From Rhizophagus clarus (lineage: Eukaryota; Glomeromycota; Glomeromycetes; Glomerales; Glomeraceae): a DNA stretch of 64,000 bases. Position 1 is the first letter of the stretch. Every line of letters starts with the position of its first letter. The notes under the pieces were generated by a model that was not told the origin of the DNA, made no database searches, and worked only from the letters and a program-made list of their open reading frames with translations. A program made the translations under genes and the position numbers. Positions 25,286 to 40,286 of the stretch are shown piece after piece. The DNA is taken from positions 1,890,760 to 1,954,759 of the forward strand of contig BLAL01000053.1 of the NCBI GenBank assembly GCA_015698045.1, read 5' to 3'.

Positions 25286-25491
25286 TGTGTCTAAATTTAT
25301 GTCAGTGGAGGATTGAAGATAAGTTATGATAACGTAACTGTTGTCTAGTTGCGATCACCATTTAATGCTTTTTTGTACTGAGCCACCAATTCTGCCCCAT
25401 TTGTGCTACAATAGTCATATAACACATGTCTAAGTTTGTAAATCTATGATAATCTTTTATATTACGATAGCTTTTAATAAAGTGTGATAAA

Positions 25492-28400
25492 ATGTTATCA
25501 ATAACAAAAGAAACTTTTAAATTAACGCAAAGGCAACGGACAAGGCCAACCCTTGTTAGTTCCTTTATACATGAAAATTATCATTTTAAAATCCGGTCAG
25601 GCTTATGTTTTCCGAATAAGAAATATCATTGGAGAACGAAACCAGTACCTGAAATTTCTAAACCAAAAAAAGCTTCTCGGCAGAAAGTTCCTTTGAAAGT
25701 TACCAAAGAAGAAAAAAGGTATGTATTTTTATTGTATATCTAATAACAAAATGAAAATGATTTTAATCTGTTTATTTTACTTATATTAAGTAAAGATGTG
25801 CAAATGCTAAAATCTACTGAAGTATCAAAACATAAAGCTGTTAAACATTTTCAAAAAAAGGAATTAACTCAACCTACGTCAGATATAAAAGAACCAGAAA
25901 TCGAATTATCAGATATTGTTGAATCATCCTCTAAATCCACTCAATTACAAGTAGGGGATTTTGTAGATGTGCGAAGGTAAATGTGAATTATTATATTTTC
26001 ATTTGCCAAAATATTTATTTCATACCATTTAATTACTGAATATTATAAAGGAATGGTAGATGTTATATAGGGATTATTACAAAACTAAGTAGTGATCCAA
26101 CGTCAACTTCGTACAAAAATGAAATTTTACTTCCAAACAATCACCTACTTTTAACTCGTTCAGACGATATCGTCTTCAAAATTACAGGATACGCTTATAA
26201 TAAAGAATTTAACAATTCTAAACTCGCTTTTGGTTCACCAATTCCCGAGACTTATGGAAAGCTTGCATCAGATTTGAATAAATCAGCTCAAATTCTTTTA
26301 CATTCCAAAGCTCTTGCATTTCGTCAAATTCACTCCCAATTTGCAGACGAATTAGAAAATAGAAAGATTTCAATTAAAAGTGTAGCGCGTCACATATTTC
26401 AGAATGATAACCCGACAGAAGCACAATTATTATCAACACACATGTTCTTTTTTAAGGAAAATATTTATTTCATGGCAGATCCTATGCAAATTGGAACCTA
26501 CATATTGAGATCAAAAAGATCAGTTAATGCAATAATAAAGACATTAGAATGGATTCGTCTTCGTGATCAAAGGATATATGATTTTCAAGAAAAAGTAACA
26601 AAAATTATTCAGTACATACGTTCAATTGATAAAAAAACGTTGGAACCACCTTCATTTACCAAAGAAGAGACATTGCCAGAATTTACACCTGATGATCACA
26701 TGTTTATTAACTTAATAAAAACTTTCGTCTTGACTCCTAAGAATAGCCAAAGTGGACTAGAAGCACACTTATCAGCAATTTTAAAGCCATTGAAGTTATA
26801 TGATAGAGATTTTGATAGGGAATGCGCAATTCAATTCCTGAAAGAGATTGGTATTTGGGCACCCTGGGAAAATCTAACCGTTTATGAAGAAACAACAAAG
26901 TTGAGCGGTCATGGGATATTTAAAGAAGCTGATAAAGAACAAGAAGAGATTATAAATCTGGCTACAAATTTATTGGATTCCCAACCATTTGACACATCGA
27001 AAAATAAGGTTACTTCATCACTGGCATCTTCAGTGCTAATTAAATCAGAAAAGTTTCTTGGAGAAAATGACTTCTATCCTTATGATATTTGTGAAGACAT
27101 CCGCCATGATTTTGGTGATTTGCCTGTTTACACTATAGATGATCCGACAGCTGATGAGCTTGATGATGGAATTTCAATAGAACGAGTAAATAATTCATCT
27201 GGAGCAGAATCCTTATGGGTGCATATCCATGTTGCTGATCCATCTACATATATTCATCCTGGTCATAAATTGGCAAAAGTTGCTCGCTCAAGAGTTCAAA
27301 CTGTATATTTTCCTGAACGAAATTATTCAATGTTACCATCATCTCTAAGTAAGAAAATGTTTAGTTTAGGGGTAAATGTAAAAAAGAGAGGAAATTATGT
27401 AATCACTTTCAGCTTACGAATTGGGAATGATGCAAGTTTGTTAGAATATAAAGTTAGACCTAGCGTTATTAGAAATGTTAAAATTTTACATTATGATGAT
27501 GTTGATAAATTTTTATCATGGGATTCTTTCTTCAAACTTAAAAAGGAAATTGATTTTGTTCACAAACAGATTCATTTTCATCCTCACAAAATTTCTCTTC
27601 CAAATAATGAATACAAGCCGCTTCCATTATCAGGTCAACGGGATCTTAAAGATTTGCAGAAAATTGCAAACATTCATATGAAAAATCGTGGACAAAAAGG
27701 ATCTTTCAATCTGTATCTACCTCAAGGGAATGCAGGAATATCACCTTTTCCATTGTACAAGACTCAACATGATACTCAATATCCAATAATATTTACTGGT
27801 TTACCTACAATTCAGGTTAATCTCGATAAATTTAATTATTCTCCGGCTCGTATGATGGTAGCAGAATTTATGATAATGGCCGGGCGAGTTGCTTCAATCT
27901 TTTGTTCAGAAAGAGACGTCCCAATTATATTTCGAACTCAACCTAAAAATGATGAAGTATTATCAATATTATCAAATATTAAAGAAGATATCAAAGTTGT
28001 TCCAATTACTTCTATGTTTAAAATTCGATCGTTGATACAACCTACGAAAACCACTGTGGATCCTGGACCGCATTTTTCTATGGGCATTACGGAAGGTTAT
28101 TCGAAAGTCACTTCTCCTTTACGTCGATATAGTGATTTGGTTGTTCATTGGCAAATAAAAGCGTCACTTCTTAATAGTCATTTACCTTTCTCTAAAGACG
28201 AGTTAACAAATAGTATACCTTATATCACTTACTTTGAAAAAGAAATTCGTAGATCACAAACGAAAAGTAATAAGTTTTGGATTCTTAATTTAATTGATCG
28301 ATTAAAGGCTAACGGAAATTTACCAGAAATTACGGGAATTATTATTGAAGAATTTGAAAAAGGAGATAGAACAGTTTTGGTACGCGAATTTGGTATTCAA

Positions 28401-28508
28401 GGGAAACTTATAAAGTCAACGGGTCGAATTGGTGATATAATAAATTTAAAAGTAATAGACATAACACCTAATAAAAGTAATATAATACTTGAGCCTGTAA
28501 ATAATTAA
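25492..28508 (+). CDS. DSS1: Mitochondrial 3'-5' exoribonuclease of the RNase II family (Dss1/CYT-4)
   Basis: Catalytic exoribonuclease of the mitochondrial degradosome, acting with the helicase Suv3 on mitochondrial RNA. Three exons: 25492-25718, 25791-25976 and 26051-28508, all in frame (SKDVQM; RRNGRCYIG). The N-terminus (MLSITKETFKLTQRQRTRP) is basic and hydroxyl-rich, fitting a mitochondrial presequence. The RNB catalytic centre is visible as VYTIDDPTADELDDGIS with its metal-binding aspartates, followed by WVHIHVADPSTYI and YFPERNYSMLP. A late block YSKVTSPLRRYSDLVVHWQI is the RNB R-x-Y-x-D motif. The C-terminus has an S1-like remnant (GRIGDIINLKVIDI). About 956 residues, a normal size for fungal CYT-4/Dss1. 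Confidence 0.92.
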
Positions 28509-28926
28509 ACCATTAAACCAAAAAGGCATTTAAAGTTTATTTCTGAACATATAATAGCATATCTGAATTCCATTTTAATGTGACGCATAATACCTTTGGA
28601 ACATTCAATTTCTTCTAATTTACTTGGCACGAAATGGCTATTTCTTTGCCTTTTACTTATTCATAATAATTTTTAAACTTCCATTTTTCTAAGGGGTCTT
28701 GTACACCGACGATTATCATGATTAAACCTGATTTGTCTCTCGAAAGCATTCGAAAGCATGCACTGTCAGTTGGAAGATCTTGTGCTCTTTAGACAATTAC
28801 TGCGTTACCATAATTAAACATCATCCAATCACAATCTATCATTATGGTCGGCTGATTTATAGTTATAAAAAAAAAAAACTTTTTCTGAATTTCGTGTCAA
28901 CCTTTTTTCATAGTTCTATAATCGAA
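28509..28926. other. Intergenic between DSS1 and SmB
   Basis: Holds CGAAAGCAT repeated at about 28740 and 28750, and is otherwise unremarkable. It probably contains the SmB promoter and 5' untranslated region. Confidence 0.45.
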
Positions 28927-30160
28927 ATGGTATTTTCGCGACTTATTGAATCTTATCAATAATTTATTATAGTTCATTAAATCGTTGTACTAACTTTTGT
29001 TTTATTTTATTAAATTAAAATAGTCGATTTCTAAGAATTCGAAAATGTTAAACCTGATAAATTACCGACTCCGCATAACTCTTGCGGATTCGCGTGTATT
29101 GACAGGTCAAATGCTCGCCTTTGACAAACATATGAACCTTGTTTTGGCAGATTGTGAAGAATTCAGAAAGATTAAACCGAAAAGTGGATCAAAAGTCCCC
29201 CAGGGTCAACCTGAACAAGAAGAAAAAAGAACATTAGGATTAGTTATTTTAAGAGGTGAAACTATTATTAGTTTGAGTGTAGAAGGTCCACCACCACCAA
29301 GTGCTGATGATTCGAAATCTAAATTAGCTCAGGTATATTTCTATAACCAAACAAAGCTGCCAAATACTTTATCGATTTATTTATTTAACCTATTAATTGA
29401 TTAGTTGCCAGGTGGTACCGGAATAGGTCGACCAGCAGGTAGAGGGTTGCCAGTAGCGCCACCAGGTGTTGCTCCAGCAGGTATAACCTAATTAGTTCTT
29501 ACGTACATACATGAGTTATATTTTTGAGTTACAATACATAACTATTTTTTCTTACACTTAGGGCTCACTGGTCCAGTACGTGGTGTTGGCGGACCAGCTC
29601 CTGGAATGATGCAGCCAAGAGGAGGTGCACCAGCAGCCGCGGCTGCTCCAATATCATATGGTCGACCACCAATTCCAGGACAGATGCCTCCTGCAATGCC
29701 ACCAGGTATGGCACCTAGACCAGGTATGCCTCCTGTTATGGGTGGTATGCCTCCGGGTGGATATAGAGGAGGAATGGGTCCACCACCTGGAATGCCTGTT
29801 ATGGGAGGAATGCCACCGGGAAATTACAGAGGTGGTGCACCTCCAGGCATGCGACCTCCACCAATGGGAATGGTATGTAAAGTATTTCCTCATTATAGTG
29901 ATTAAATTAAACTATTAATATGACTCATTTTATTTTAGCCTGGTGGACCTCCGCCATATCCTCAAGGTCGTAGTGGTATGCCTCCAGGGTAAGTAGTTAA
30001 CTGATTTTGATTTTTGTATTTTATTATACAAAGAATTAATTTCTGTTTTTGTAGTTTCCCTGTCCCAGGCCAAGCTCCACCCCAAGGATTTAGACCTCCA
30101 CCACAAATGCGACCACCTGGAGGTCCTCAACAAGGTCAAGGTCGAGGTCAACAACAATAA
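28927..30160 (+). CDS. SNRPB: Spliceosomal core protein SmB/B'
   Basis: One of the seven Sm proteins of the ring around U1, U2, U4 and U5 snRNAs. The Sm1 motif is [21 protein letters not shown]...[15 protein letters not shown] and Sm2 is [20 protein letters not shown]. The conserved [14 protein letters not shown] and [11 protein letters not shown] run leads into a P/G/M/R-rich tail (PPGM repeats, ending RGQQQ). The obvious ATG at 29045 lacks the eight residues that precede it in the family. Upstream, an ATG at 28927-28929 is followed at once by a GTATTT donor (28930); an acceptor TAG at 29021-29023 restores [18 protein letters not shown], the exact length of the human N-terminus (MTVGKSSKML). 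I therefore place the start at 28927. About six exons. Confidence 0.9.
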
Positions 30161-30701
30161 TTAGAAACATTTCAAATTAGATAAATTTTGATTTACAAGA
30201 TTGCAAGGTGTTACTGCATAGATTTACATAATGCATCAAAAAGTGAAGTCGGTTTTGTGTTACATAAATTTTAAGTAGACAACAAGAATTGTCAATTTAT
30301 TCTTTTCAAAAGGAGATTACAAATTTATATAATGAATATTCAGATATTATAAACATAATTGTTACACATACTATTTTAAGATCACAATGGATGAAAAAAT
30401 TTTTTTTATTTGCATAACAAATGCACATCACAAACATCTATTACAAAAGTAATTAAAAAAATAATTGTCCATAAAAAAAGTAAAATCTAATATTGAAGAT
30501 AATGTATTTTTTTATAGAGAATAAATAAATAACAAAATCAACTGTAAATTATTAAAAAAAATAACAAAATAGCTATAAATAATAATAATAATATATATGT
30601 AATTAACATATATATATACACATTTTCTATGATCGATATTGAGTAAGTTAGCGGCTATTACTGACTTATATCAACCTTACCTAGAAAAAATTTCATTTTA
30701 T
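30161..30701. other. Convergent intergenic, AT-rich
   Basis: Between the 3' ends of SmB (+) and the MOB gene (-). TA and TAA microsatellites at about 30575-30620. No gene recognised. Confidence 0.5.
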
Positions 30702-31734
30702 TTAGCTAATCCTCCCATTATTTTCCATGTGTGCAATTAACTCTTCCAAAGGAGCTAACTCTTTTTTATCAGGTAGCAAATTAAACTCTTTAGCAAAAGA
30801 AACAAAATGTGCAAATAAAGAATTGAAATGTTTTTCTTCACGTAAATGTAATACTTGTTCATAATGTTGATAGTAAATATGAGCAAAAACCCTAAAACAT
30901 TGCTTAAATATCGTTCTAACAGTTTGTTGAAAATCTTTAGGAAACTCTCGTCCTATTATAATGAAAAAGAGACAATTTAATTGCACGTATTTACTTTTTT
31001 TTTTTCCTTCTTTTAGAAAAGAATAATCACAGCTTACCAGCTTTTGTTGGGAAAACATTTTCATCATTGATAAGATTTTGTGCCCAAGTCATTACATAAT
31101 CTATGTACGTTGGAGCTGGTAACTTATTTTTCTTTTGATTTTGATCTGTCCAAGTATAGGGTTCAAAACTATAAAATTAAACAAATATAAATCACTGACT
31201 GAGTTTAAAAAATTCATATATATTTAAAAGATAACTATCCTGGACTTACCCAACACCTGTACTCATAGTAGGGCAGTTAACCGGTGTACAGAAATCAGTA
31301 ACTGTCCCATAAAACATGTTGAGATAATTAAAGAATTCGAACACTAAGATAAAAATTAAATTTATTTTAAAATACTATATTCTTTTTGTCGAGAAAAGAC
31401 TCCAAAATTCAAAAAAAAAAAATAATGGATTTATTTACCGTTTACGGCCAACCATTCGTCCACATCTACATATTTAGGCAATACAACAATTTTTTTAAAA
31501 CTTCCTTCAACCAAAGAAGCATCAATAAATGGTTTTGAAAGGAATAAAGGACGTGAAATTGGAGTTGATCGTGTATTTCGACCTCTTTGAGTATTTTTTT
31601 TACCACTATATTATTCCAAACGCACCAATGCAATAAACAAACAAAAAAATAAATATATATATATAATAAATCAATAATACATTCAATCAGACCATTTATT
31701 ACAAGTATATTAATATTTACCCTAGCCAATTCAT
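30702..31734 (-). CDS. MOB2: MOB kinase activator, MOB2-like
   Basis: MOB proteins bind and activate NDR/LATS-type kinases; MOB2 partners the Cbk1/Orb6 kinase controlling polarity and cell separation. The start at 31734 gives MNWL, then an intron, then KKNTQRGRNTRSTPISRP. The MOB domain has VDVDEWLAVN, the zinc ligands CTPVNCPTMS and the two histidines in AHIYYQHYEQ, plus FEPYTWTDQNQKKNKLPAP and NVFPTKAGREFPKDFQQ. It ends LEELIAHMENNGRIS. About five exons, all with GT-AG borders. The AP-x-Y-V-D-Y-V-M and ENVFPTK segments are closer to MOB2 than MOB1 as I know them, so the subfamily is probable but not certain. Confidence 0.85.
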
Positions 31735-32507
31735 TGTGAAGATTGTATGGAAAAATAAGTTGCCTAGAAAAAATAAAAATCCTTTTTAAGTAAAGAAAGA
31801 AAATATATAGAGTGACTGGAGATTGCCCTTTTAATTTATAAAAACTGTAATTTTTTAAAGGTATATATTCCAACTTCTTTTTTGTTTCACAAGATTTCTT
31901 TTTCGCACAAAATTACCACGTTGTTTTTCGTACAACAAAACGTTTCACATAATTGATCACAACCGTCAATATCCTCGGTTATCTTAAGGATTTTCCATTA
32001 TGAATTGCACAGTTTCGGCAAATGTAAAGTAATCCGCTACTGGGATTTGCATTCATCTAATATATACTAGACTATGCATAACAATGGATTAGGATTAACT
32101 TCTGGTAATCTGATTTCAATAATTCACCATCGATTGTTTAGGTTACACCATTAAACTACGGAAATATCCGGTCTAATAGGATTGATATTTTAGAATCGTT
32201 CATTTTTTAAGTTTATTAGATATTTTTCTAGGTAAATACAAATAATTGTAAATGGGATTTTTTTTTTGGTATATATCTGAAAATTAAAAAAAAAAAAATA
32301 TTTAAAAATATATATATATTGCAAAACTATATACAATGTTTGACCTAAAAATAAAATAAATCAAACTATAAAAAAGATTCAAAGATCATGCATAAAATCA
32401 ATTGTACATGAATTTAATTAAAATTTTTTTTTTTTTTTTTAATTCGAAAAAAGTAATTAAATATATATATATATTTACTAATTAAACATGTTAGTACTTA
32501 TTAGTAC
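31735..32507. other. Intergenic, nothing recognised
   Basis: Upstream of the MOB gene and downstream of the next minus-strand gene. Poly(T) and (AT)n runs at about 32260-32330 and 32420-32475. No supported gene or repeat family. Confidence 0.5.
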
Positions 32508-34307
32508 TTAATATCTACGTGGACGATCTGGTGGTCTAGCAGCTGGTCTGTTTGGTGGATTTCCAGACAATCGCTATTTAAATAATGGATTTTCAATAAC
32601 TTTTCATTAAATCATAAAGGCGCTAACATTTATAAAATTTACATTACCCGCTGCATATTATTTATTGATCCACGACCGTATCTATCTAGATATGGTGCAG
32701 TAGGAGGAGGAGGTCTGAATTCATTCCTATGATAATATGGATATGGGTCGTCCCTTCCTCGTCCCTAAGACAAATTAAAATGATTAATATATGCATGAAA
32801 TTATTTCCTCTTTTTTTTTATATAAAAAAATATCCAAAATAAACACTAACCATCATTCCGTTTCCTGTCATCGCACTCGGTCCAGTTGGTGGTGGACCAT
32901 ACATACCGGGAGCACCATGATTCATCTCATAATGCATTCCATTTGGTGGATATCGCATCCTCTTATTCATTTGCCCAAGAGGTGGTGAGGTTTGTTCATT
33001 CATACGTTTTATTCCAAATGGTAATTGATGATGAAACGCAGTAACATCATCTTCATGATGATGATATGAAGACAAATAATTTGAATCATAATGATCGCGG
33101 TTTGGTGATATATAACTAGGAGGTTGCACTTGAATACAAATCAAAAATTCAATTTTTGATATAGATAAAAATACTAATGTTGTAAAAGTACCAAATATAA
33201 ACTCATAAAAGCTACACATACTGTTATGCCTATCAACTCTATAGGAATGATCGTGCGTTCCAGTATTATAATTTGTCGACGTCTCTCTAATTAGAAAAAA
33301 TTTAACGAAAATTTTTATATTACGAAAAAAAGAAAAGAAAAGAAAAGAAAAGAAGAAAAAGGAAGAGAAAGAAAGAAAAAAAGAAGGAAGAGAGAAATTA
33401 ATCATATTATTAGAGTTTGAAATAATAATTATATTTCTAATAATAAAATATGGGTATTCTCAAAAAAAAAAAAAGGAAGAAAATAATTAATTTTAAAATA
33501 TTAAATCAATTGAAATAAATTTACATACTCTCGCACATTATTGTTTATTGATTCATTATTTGCGACAGTCTGTTCCTTTTTGGCTTGTTTTGCTTTCGCA
33601 TCACGTAACTGTTGCCATAATTGTTTTTTCTTTGCCGCCAATTCTTCCAATTTATTTACAATAGTTTCTTCATCTGGTAAAGAATCATCACTACTTTCTT
33701 CTTCTACTTCTTCCTCTTCCTTATCATCATTTTGGTCTTTTAATATAGACTTTCCAGAATCTTTTTTATTACTAGACTCTCCATTTCCATCATCCGGCGG
33801 TTCGGGTGGTGGCTCAGGATTTATTGGTTCTTTATTTGATGATTCTTGATCTTGCGAAGATAATATTATTTCCTGTGTAGATTCATTATTGTCCTTATTA
33901 TTTGAAATGTTTTCATTGGAATTTAATGATTCCTTCTCAGATTTATCATCCTCATGATCTATTGACATTTTTCCTCCATTCTCTCCATTATTTATTTCCG
34001 AGTGTCCATTTATCTTTTTACTATGATCTATACCATTAATCTCTGAATATGTAGTAGATGTTTTTGTTGTTGTAGAAGTCTTTCCACCATTTTCTTCTTG
34101 TTGTAAGTCTACAATATTATTATTATTACTATTATTATTATTATTATTTTGTGAACTATTTTCAGAAGTATTGCCGTCTCTCTCTATTCTCTCCTGTTGT
34201 TGTCGTTGTTGTTGTATTATTCTCCTTATCGTTGCTTTGCGTATATATTCTGGAACAGGACTAGGTGTAGGAAAGACAACATCTCTTGGTCTACGATAGC
34301 TATCCAT
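32508..34307 (-). CDS. Uncharacterised low-complexity protein with coiled coil
   Basis: I do not recognise this protein. It starts at 34307 (MDSYRRPRDVVFPTPSPVP). The N-terminal 40 residues look conserved (EYIRKATIRRIIQQQRQQQ). Then come N-, S- and E-rich stretches, a proline patch (PEPPPEPPDDG), an acidic stretch (DDKEEEEVEEESSDD) and a coiled coil (EETIVNKLEELAAKKKQLWQ). After the first intron (about 33402-33528 region), small exons give an H/Y-rich segment and PPNGMHYEMNHGAPGMYGPP. The end is RPPPPTAPYLDRYGRG...NRPAARPPDRPRRY, an arginine/proline tail reminiscent of RNA-binding or nuclear proteins. Frame is continuous across GT-AG sites (RHN|MQPPSYI). A nuclear role is a guess. Confidence 0.7.
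33328..33395. repeat. Purine-rich (AAAAG)n microsatellite in intron
   Basis: An AAAAG pentamer run, then mixed GGAAG/GAAAG repeats, inside an intron of the low-complexity protein gene. On the transcribed strand it is a long polypyrimidine tract. Confidence 0.65.
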
Positions 34308-35333
34308 TACCCTGTTTTAATTTAAAAAATATTTTTCTTTTTAGCTTTTATTCTAGTACCTTTTTTTTAATTAACAAACTTAAATAATAAACCTTTTCTC
34401 TTACTCTCTTTAAAACTTAGTTCTTTAATTGTATTGAAAGTAAAAATATCATGGTCCGTAGTGAAAAGTTGGTTTAGTTTATTCATGTTAATAAAAAAAT
34501 GTCAGATGATATATTAGGTTATATAAAGATTTTTTTGTCACTCAGTTGAAATGAATTTGCAGCTTTTTCTAATTTACCTGTTTCTAAAAATGGTTCAGTA
34601 CTCTGTGGTGCAACATAACACAACATATTAATGACCCAAATACCTGAAAATTGTTACGTCATACATATGATAGTAAGTATAAGACCAAAACGTTTCTTCA
34701 ACTACTCTTTCCGACCGCTCTTTAAATAATCTGTTGTCATGGCTCACGAGTTTCACACACTTTACTCTTTATAATCATGTATATGAGTATTATCATGAAG
34801 AAAAAAAAATTTTAAAAAAAAGAATATCAAATTTATTCTTTATTTTTTGGTAAACTTTTTGGAACATATTTATTTCACATTATACAATCTATGTAAATAG
34901 ATAATTTAGCCTGTGTTTTTAATATAGTAAAAAGACGAAGAAAGAGTTGGAAAAGAAAAGTATAATAAAAAAAACCCCGAGCAAAGTATTAAATATATTC
35001 GATCTGATTGATCATGATATATTTCTAATAATGGGCCGATCCTTCGATATGACCACCATATTCGTATTACGAGTACAAAGAGCACAAAATGGTAATTGGA
35101 AACCAGAAATTTTCGATAGCATTACTGAATAAAATACATAATTTTTTTAAAATATTTTTTGAAATATTGAAATTTAATAAGGAATTTAACCAATTTTAGC
35201 ATATAATTGCATTATCATCATAATTCATAAACACAAACTATCTGATTACATAATTCTATAGTAATAAATATTTATATGGATTAATTCGTTACTAATTGTA
35301 CTATCTAAACTGGTATAAAGAGGAATAATACAG
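34308..35333. other. Intergenic, nothing firm
   Basis: A 61-codon open frame at 34947-35132 (+) has no motif. The sequence upstream of 34307 may be untranslated leader of the preceding minus-strand gene. No repeat family recognised. Confidence 0.45.
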
Positions 35334-37319
<1,986 letters not shown>

Positions 37320-37699
37320 ATTTATTAAAAACTTTCTTCCGTATTTAAAATTTCTTTAAACTATATTTGAAAGAATATGATTTATCACCCAATCAAATTA
37401 GATCCTAGCGGAATCCGCAAATCTTATAAATGACAGATAATTTAGGTAATTTAAATTTTGAATCAACTAAAAAATAAATGTTTTTATGTAGTTTTCAATT
37501 ATGTGGCAAAAGTTAGAATCCTACCCAACTATGAATAATAGAAGTTTTATTAAAATGAATCTAGAAAAAACAAAAAACATCAAAAACAAAAAATATTTTA
37601 AAAGGTTTCTACATAGAGAAAGATTACATAAATTTTATAGTATCAAATTTTTATATACTATTGAAAATATTTATACTAAGATCGATCTTCCTAATAGAA
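37320..37699. other. Intergenic, nothing recognised
   Basis: The 5' side of KMO, reaching the 3' end of the HMG gene. An open frame at 37501-37737 (+) is lysine- and asparagine-rich AT sequence without a motif. Confidence 0.45.
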
Positions 37700-39808
37700 T
37701 TAAATTTCATCATTTTCAGAGGTTCCAGTTTCGTTAACGAGATTTTCTTCTTTACTATCAGCAGCTTCACCTTCGTTATCCTTTTTTTCATTCTCATCAT
37801 CTTCTTCCATTCTTACCTCATCTTCACATTCCATCGCTTCTTCACGTTCAGCTTTAGAGTGACGTCTCTTATTATTATCATTAATATCTGCTGCTAATTC
37901 ATCAACCATCTCACTATCAGTATCTGATTCATAATCATCTCCTCCAATATCTAATTTAACATCATCCTTTGTTTCAACAAACTCTTCCTCTTCATATTCT
38001 GACCCAATACCTCTCTCATTCTCATCAATATATTGTTCATAAGAATGATTATTATTATATGGTGATTCCAAAGTTGATGTTGTTGCTACCCGCGAAGTTT
38101 CGGCTGTTGTTAGCGAGGATCTCTCACCACTAATATCATTATGGTGATGATGATTGGACACGTTGTTATCAAAGCGAGTGATAACTTCATTTCGTGTACT
38201 TTCTTCTGGTTGAATATATCCGAATTGTGATGATGTACCAACATAAGAAGACATTTCTATTTCATACCGTTCTTTTTCTTTGTTATACATGTCATAATAT
38301 TTCTTTATTTGTAAAAAGTGATAAGTTAAATTTGTTGAAATATAATATAAGAAAGGATCAAAATTTTGTATGTGTAACACGAACCTGTTTTTCTTCATTC
38401 GGTAAATCTTTCCATTTTTGACTCAAAATTCTAGTAACGTCTTGAAATCCTTTATTTTGGTTCTCTTCTCTTGCTTGATCGCGTTGAGATTTGCAATACA
38501 TTAGGAAGGCGTTTCTTGGACGTTTTGGCGCGTTTGGATCCCTATTTTGTTTTTTGCGTTTTCCGGTACGATGATGATCTTCTAACAATTCTTCCGCAGA
38601 CTTTTAAAATAAATATATATTTCCGCAGGAAGAATATAAATCATATAACACACAAATTTAATTATAGAATCATAATATAATTTTTTTAATTAATATAATA
38701 TTTTTTTTTTTTTTTGGTTTATCAAGAAGATAGAAAATATATCCAATAAACCAAAATTCGAATTTTGATAGTTGAAAAAATATATATGATATTGATTCAT
38801 CCACGTTTTGTTTATTGGATTTTTTTAAGGAATCAAATAAGGGATTGGTAGATTTTGAAAGTGAGTATAAAATACATCAAAAGGTAAGGGGAAAAGGGCA
38901 AGGGGGAAATCAAAGTTAGATACATAGAATAATATATGGATTGGATAATTAAAAATTTTAACAAGCAACCAATAATATGTATCTCTCACGCTTTAATGAT
39001 TTGTAAACGAAAATAAATTGCAAAAAATAAATAACTTCCTCAAATCCCCCAATTAATGGCATTTTTTAAAGCAATATGATTTTGGTTGCGATGTTTTAAA
39101 CAATTGTGTCACTGTTTCATAGACATAGCATGTGAGCCATTATCATCATTGCTATCACTACCCACCGAAGATAAATCCTCCTCCGAATCTATCGCTCTTG
39201 GAGGCGATGATGTTGTGTCGGATTCAGACTCATTAGTGGGTTGTGATTGTTCTAACCGATCAAATAAGAAACTAAAATTTGGAAAAAGAAAATAAATAAA
39301 CAAAGGATAAATTAGAAACATATTTTGATATAAACCCTTGTTACCTTCTCTCTATTTTTAGCCGCTGTATATTTTTCTTTGCCCTAGTTAGTTTGAGTGA
39401 CAGTTTTTCATTTTCCTGGATTGATAAATTTAAGAAAAAAAATTTCAAATTCGTTCGATATGATAATTAATTTAAAAAAAAGATATTATTATTACCTCTT
39501 CCATTTCTCGGATCTTTTTCTTAAGTTCTTTATATTTCCTCTTGTATTTGAGATCTAATCATACTTAAGTGATCAACGGAATAAGATTATACAAAACAAA
39601 GAATGATTATTAAAGAACAAATACCATCGTTAGCCGCAACTGCTTTGAATGTGGGTTGCTTTTGCCTTGACTATTGTTGTTGTAAAGAGTATTGAAACAA
39701 CCAAATAAAGTTAGATCTAAAAAAAAGCCAAGTGAAAACAACTTGCAATGAATAAGAAGAAAATACATGAAAAAACAGGTTTTCTCTTGTTCTTACCTTT
39801 GAAGACAT
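37700..39808 (-). CDS. NHP10: NHP10-like INO80-complex subunit (coiled coil plus HMG box)
   Basis: Small exons from 39808 give MSSK|SRQKQPTFKAVAANDG|DLKYKRKYKELKKKIREMEE|ENEKLSLKLTRAKKN...LKIERR|FLFDRLEQ. This coiled coil resembles INO80E and the N-terminus of yeast Nhp10. An exon (38386-38600) and its successor give KKQNRDPNAPKRPRNAFLMY...QDVTRILSQKWKDLPNEEKQ|KYYDMYNKEKERYEIEM, a full HMG box with the Nhp10-type DVTR block. The tail is strongly acidic, with an NNKRRHSK basic spot. Nhp10 binds DNA ends and INO80. To join both halves I use a GTGGGT donor at 39165 and an acceptor at 38600, which keeps frame. If that intron is retained, the frame ends at 39109 (SMKQ). An in-frame stretch upstream of 39808 (VTYNLDQYGEPNTESLPESN) may be extra N-terminus. 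Confidence 0.8.
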
Positions 39809-40278
39809 ATTGTCGTTTGATTCAGGTAATGATTCCGTATTAGGTTCACCGTATTGGTCTAAATTGTAGGTCACTTTTGGGTCGAAGGAATCGAGATGCA
39901 AAAAACCAAAATTATGATTTAATTTAAAAGAACGACCAAAAAAATGTTTAATATAAAAAAAAGCTTTAGGGAACTAAAAAGTAAAGAACGGATAAATGTC
40001 CGATAGTTGCTTATCAACAAGACTCCAGAATGTTGTAAAACCTTGAAAAGTCGAATAGTTTCGCGAGAACGAAGGATATTATCACGATTTGACGAATTGA
40101 TCAAATATTACCAACGCTTTGTAACTAAACAACTAGAAAAACATAAGAAGGGGGAGGGGAATATTTATAATTAACCCAGGGTATGTTGGGACTTTTTTTT
40201 TATATGCTATTTTTTTTACTTTTTAGGATAAATCAAGATTTGTGTCTAGTTTTTTTTTCTTTTAAATGTTCTCTTCGA

Positions 40279-40286
40279 TGACGTCA
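40279..40286. promoter_or_regulatory. CRE-like palindrome TGACGTCA
   Basis: A perfect TGACGTCA lies in the 950-bp divergent spacer between NHP10-like (-) and the TRAF-type gene (+). This is the classical bZIP (ATF/CREB) site. A single match can occur by chance. Confidence 0.35.

Noticed and set aside
29606..29918. Alternative frames over the SmB tail
   Set aside because: Shadows of the P/G/M-rich coding repeat in the real frame.
34947..35132. 61-codon plus-strand frame
   Set aside because: No motif, no neighbours in frame; likely chance.
38471..38680. Plus-strand frame opposite the HMG exon
   Set aside because: Antisense shadow of the HMG-box coding sequence.
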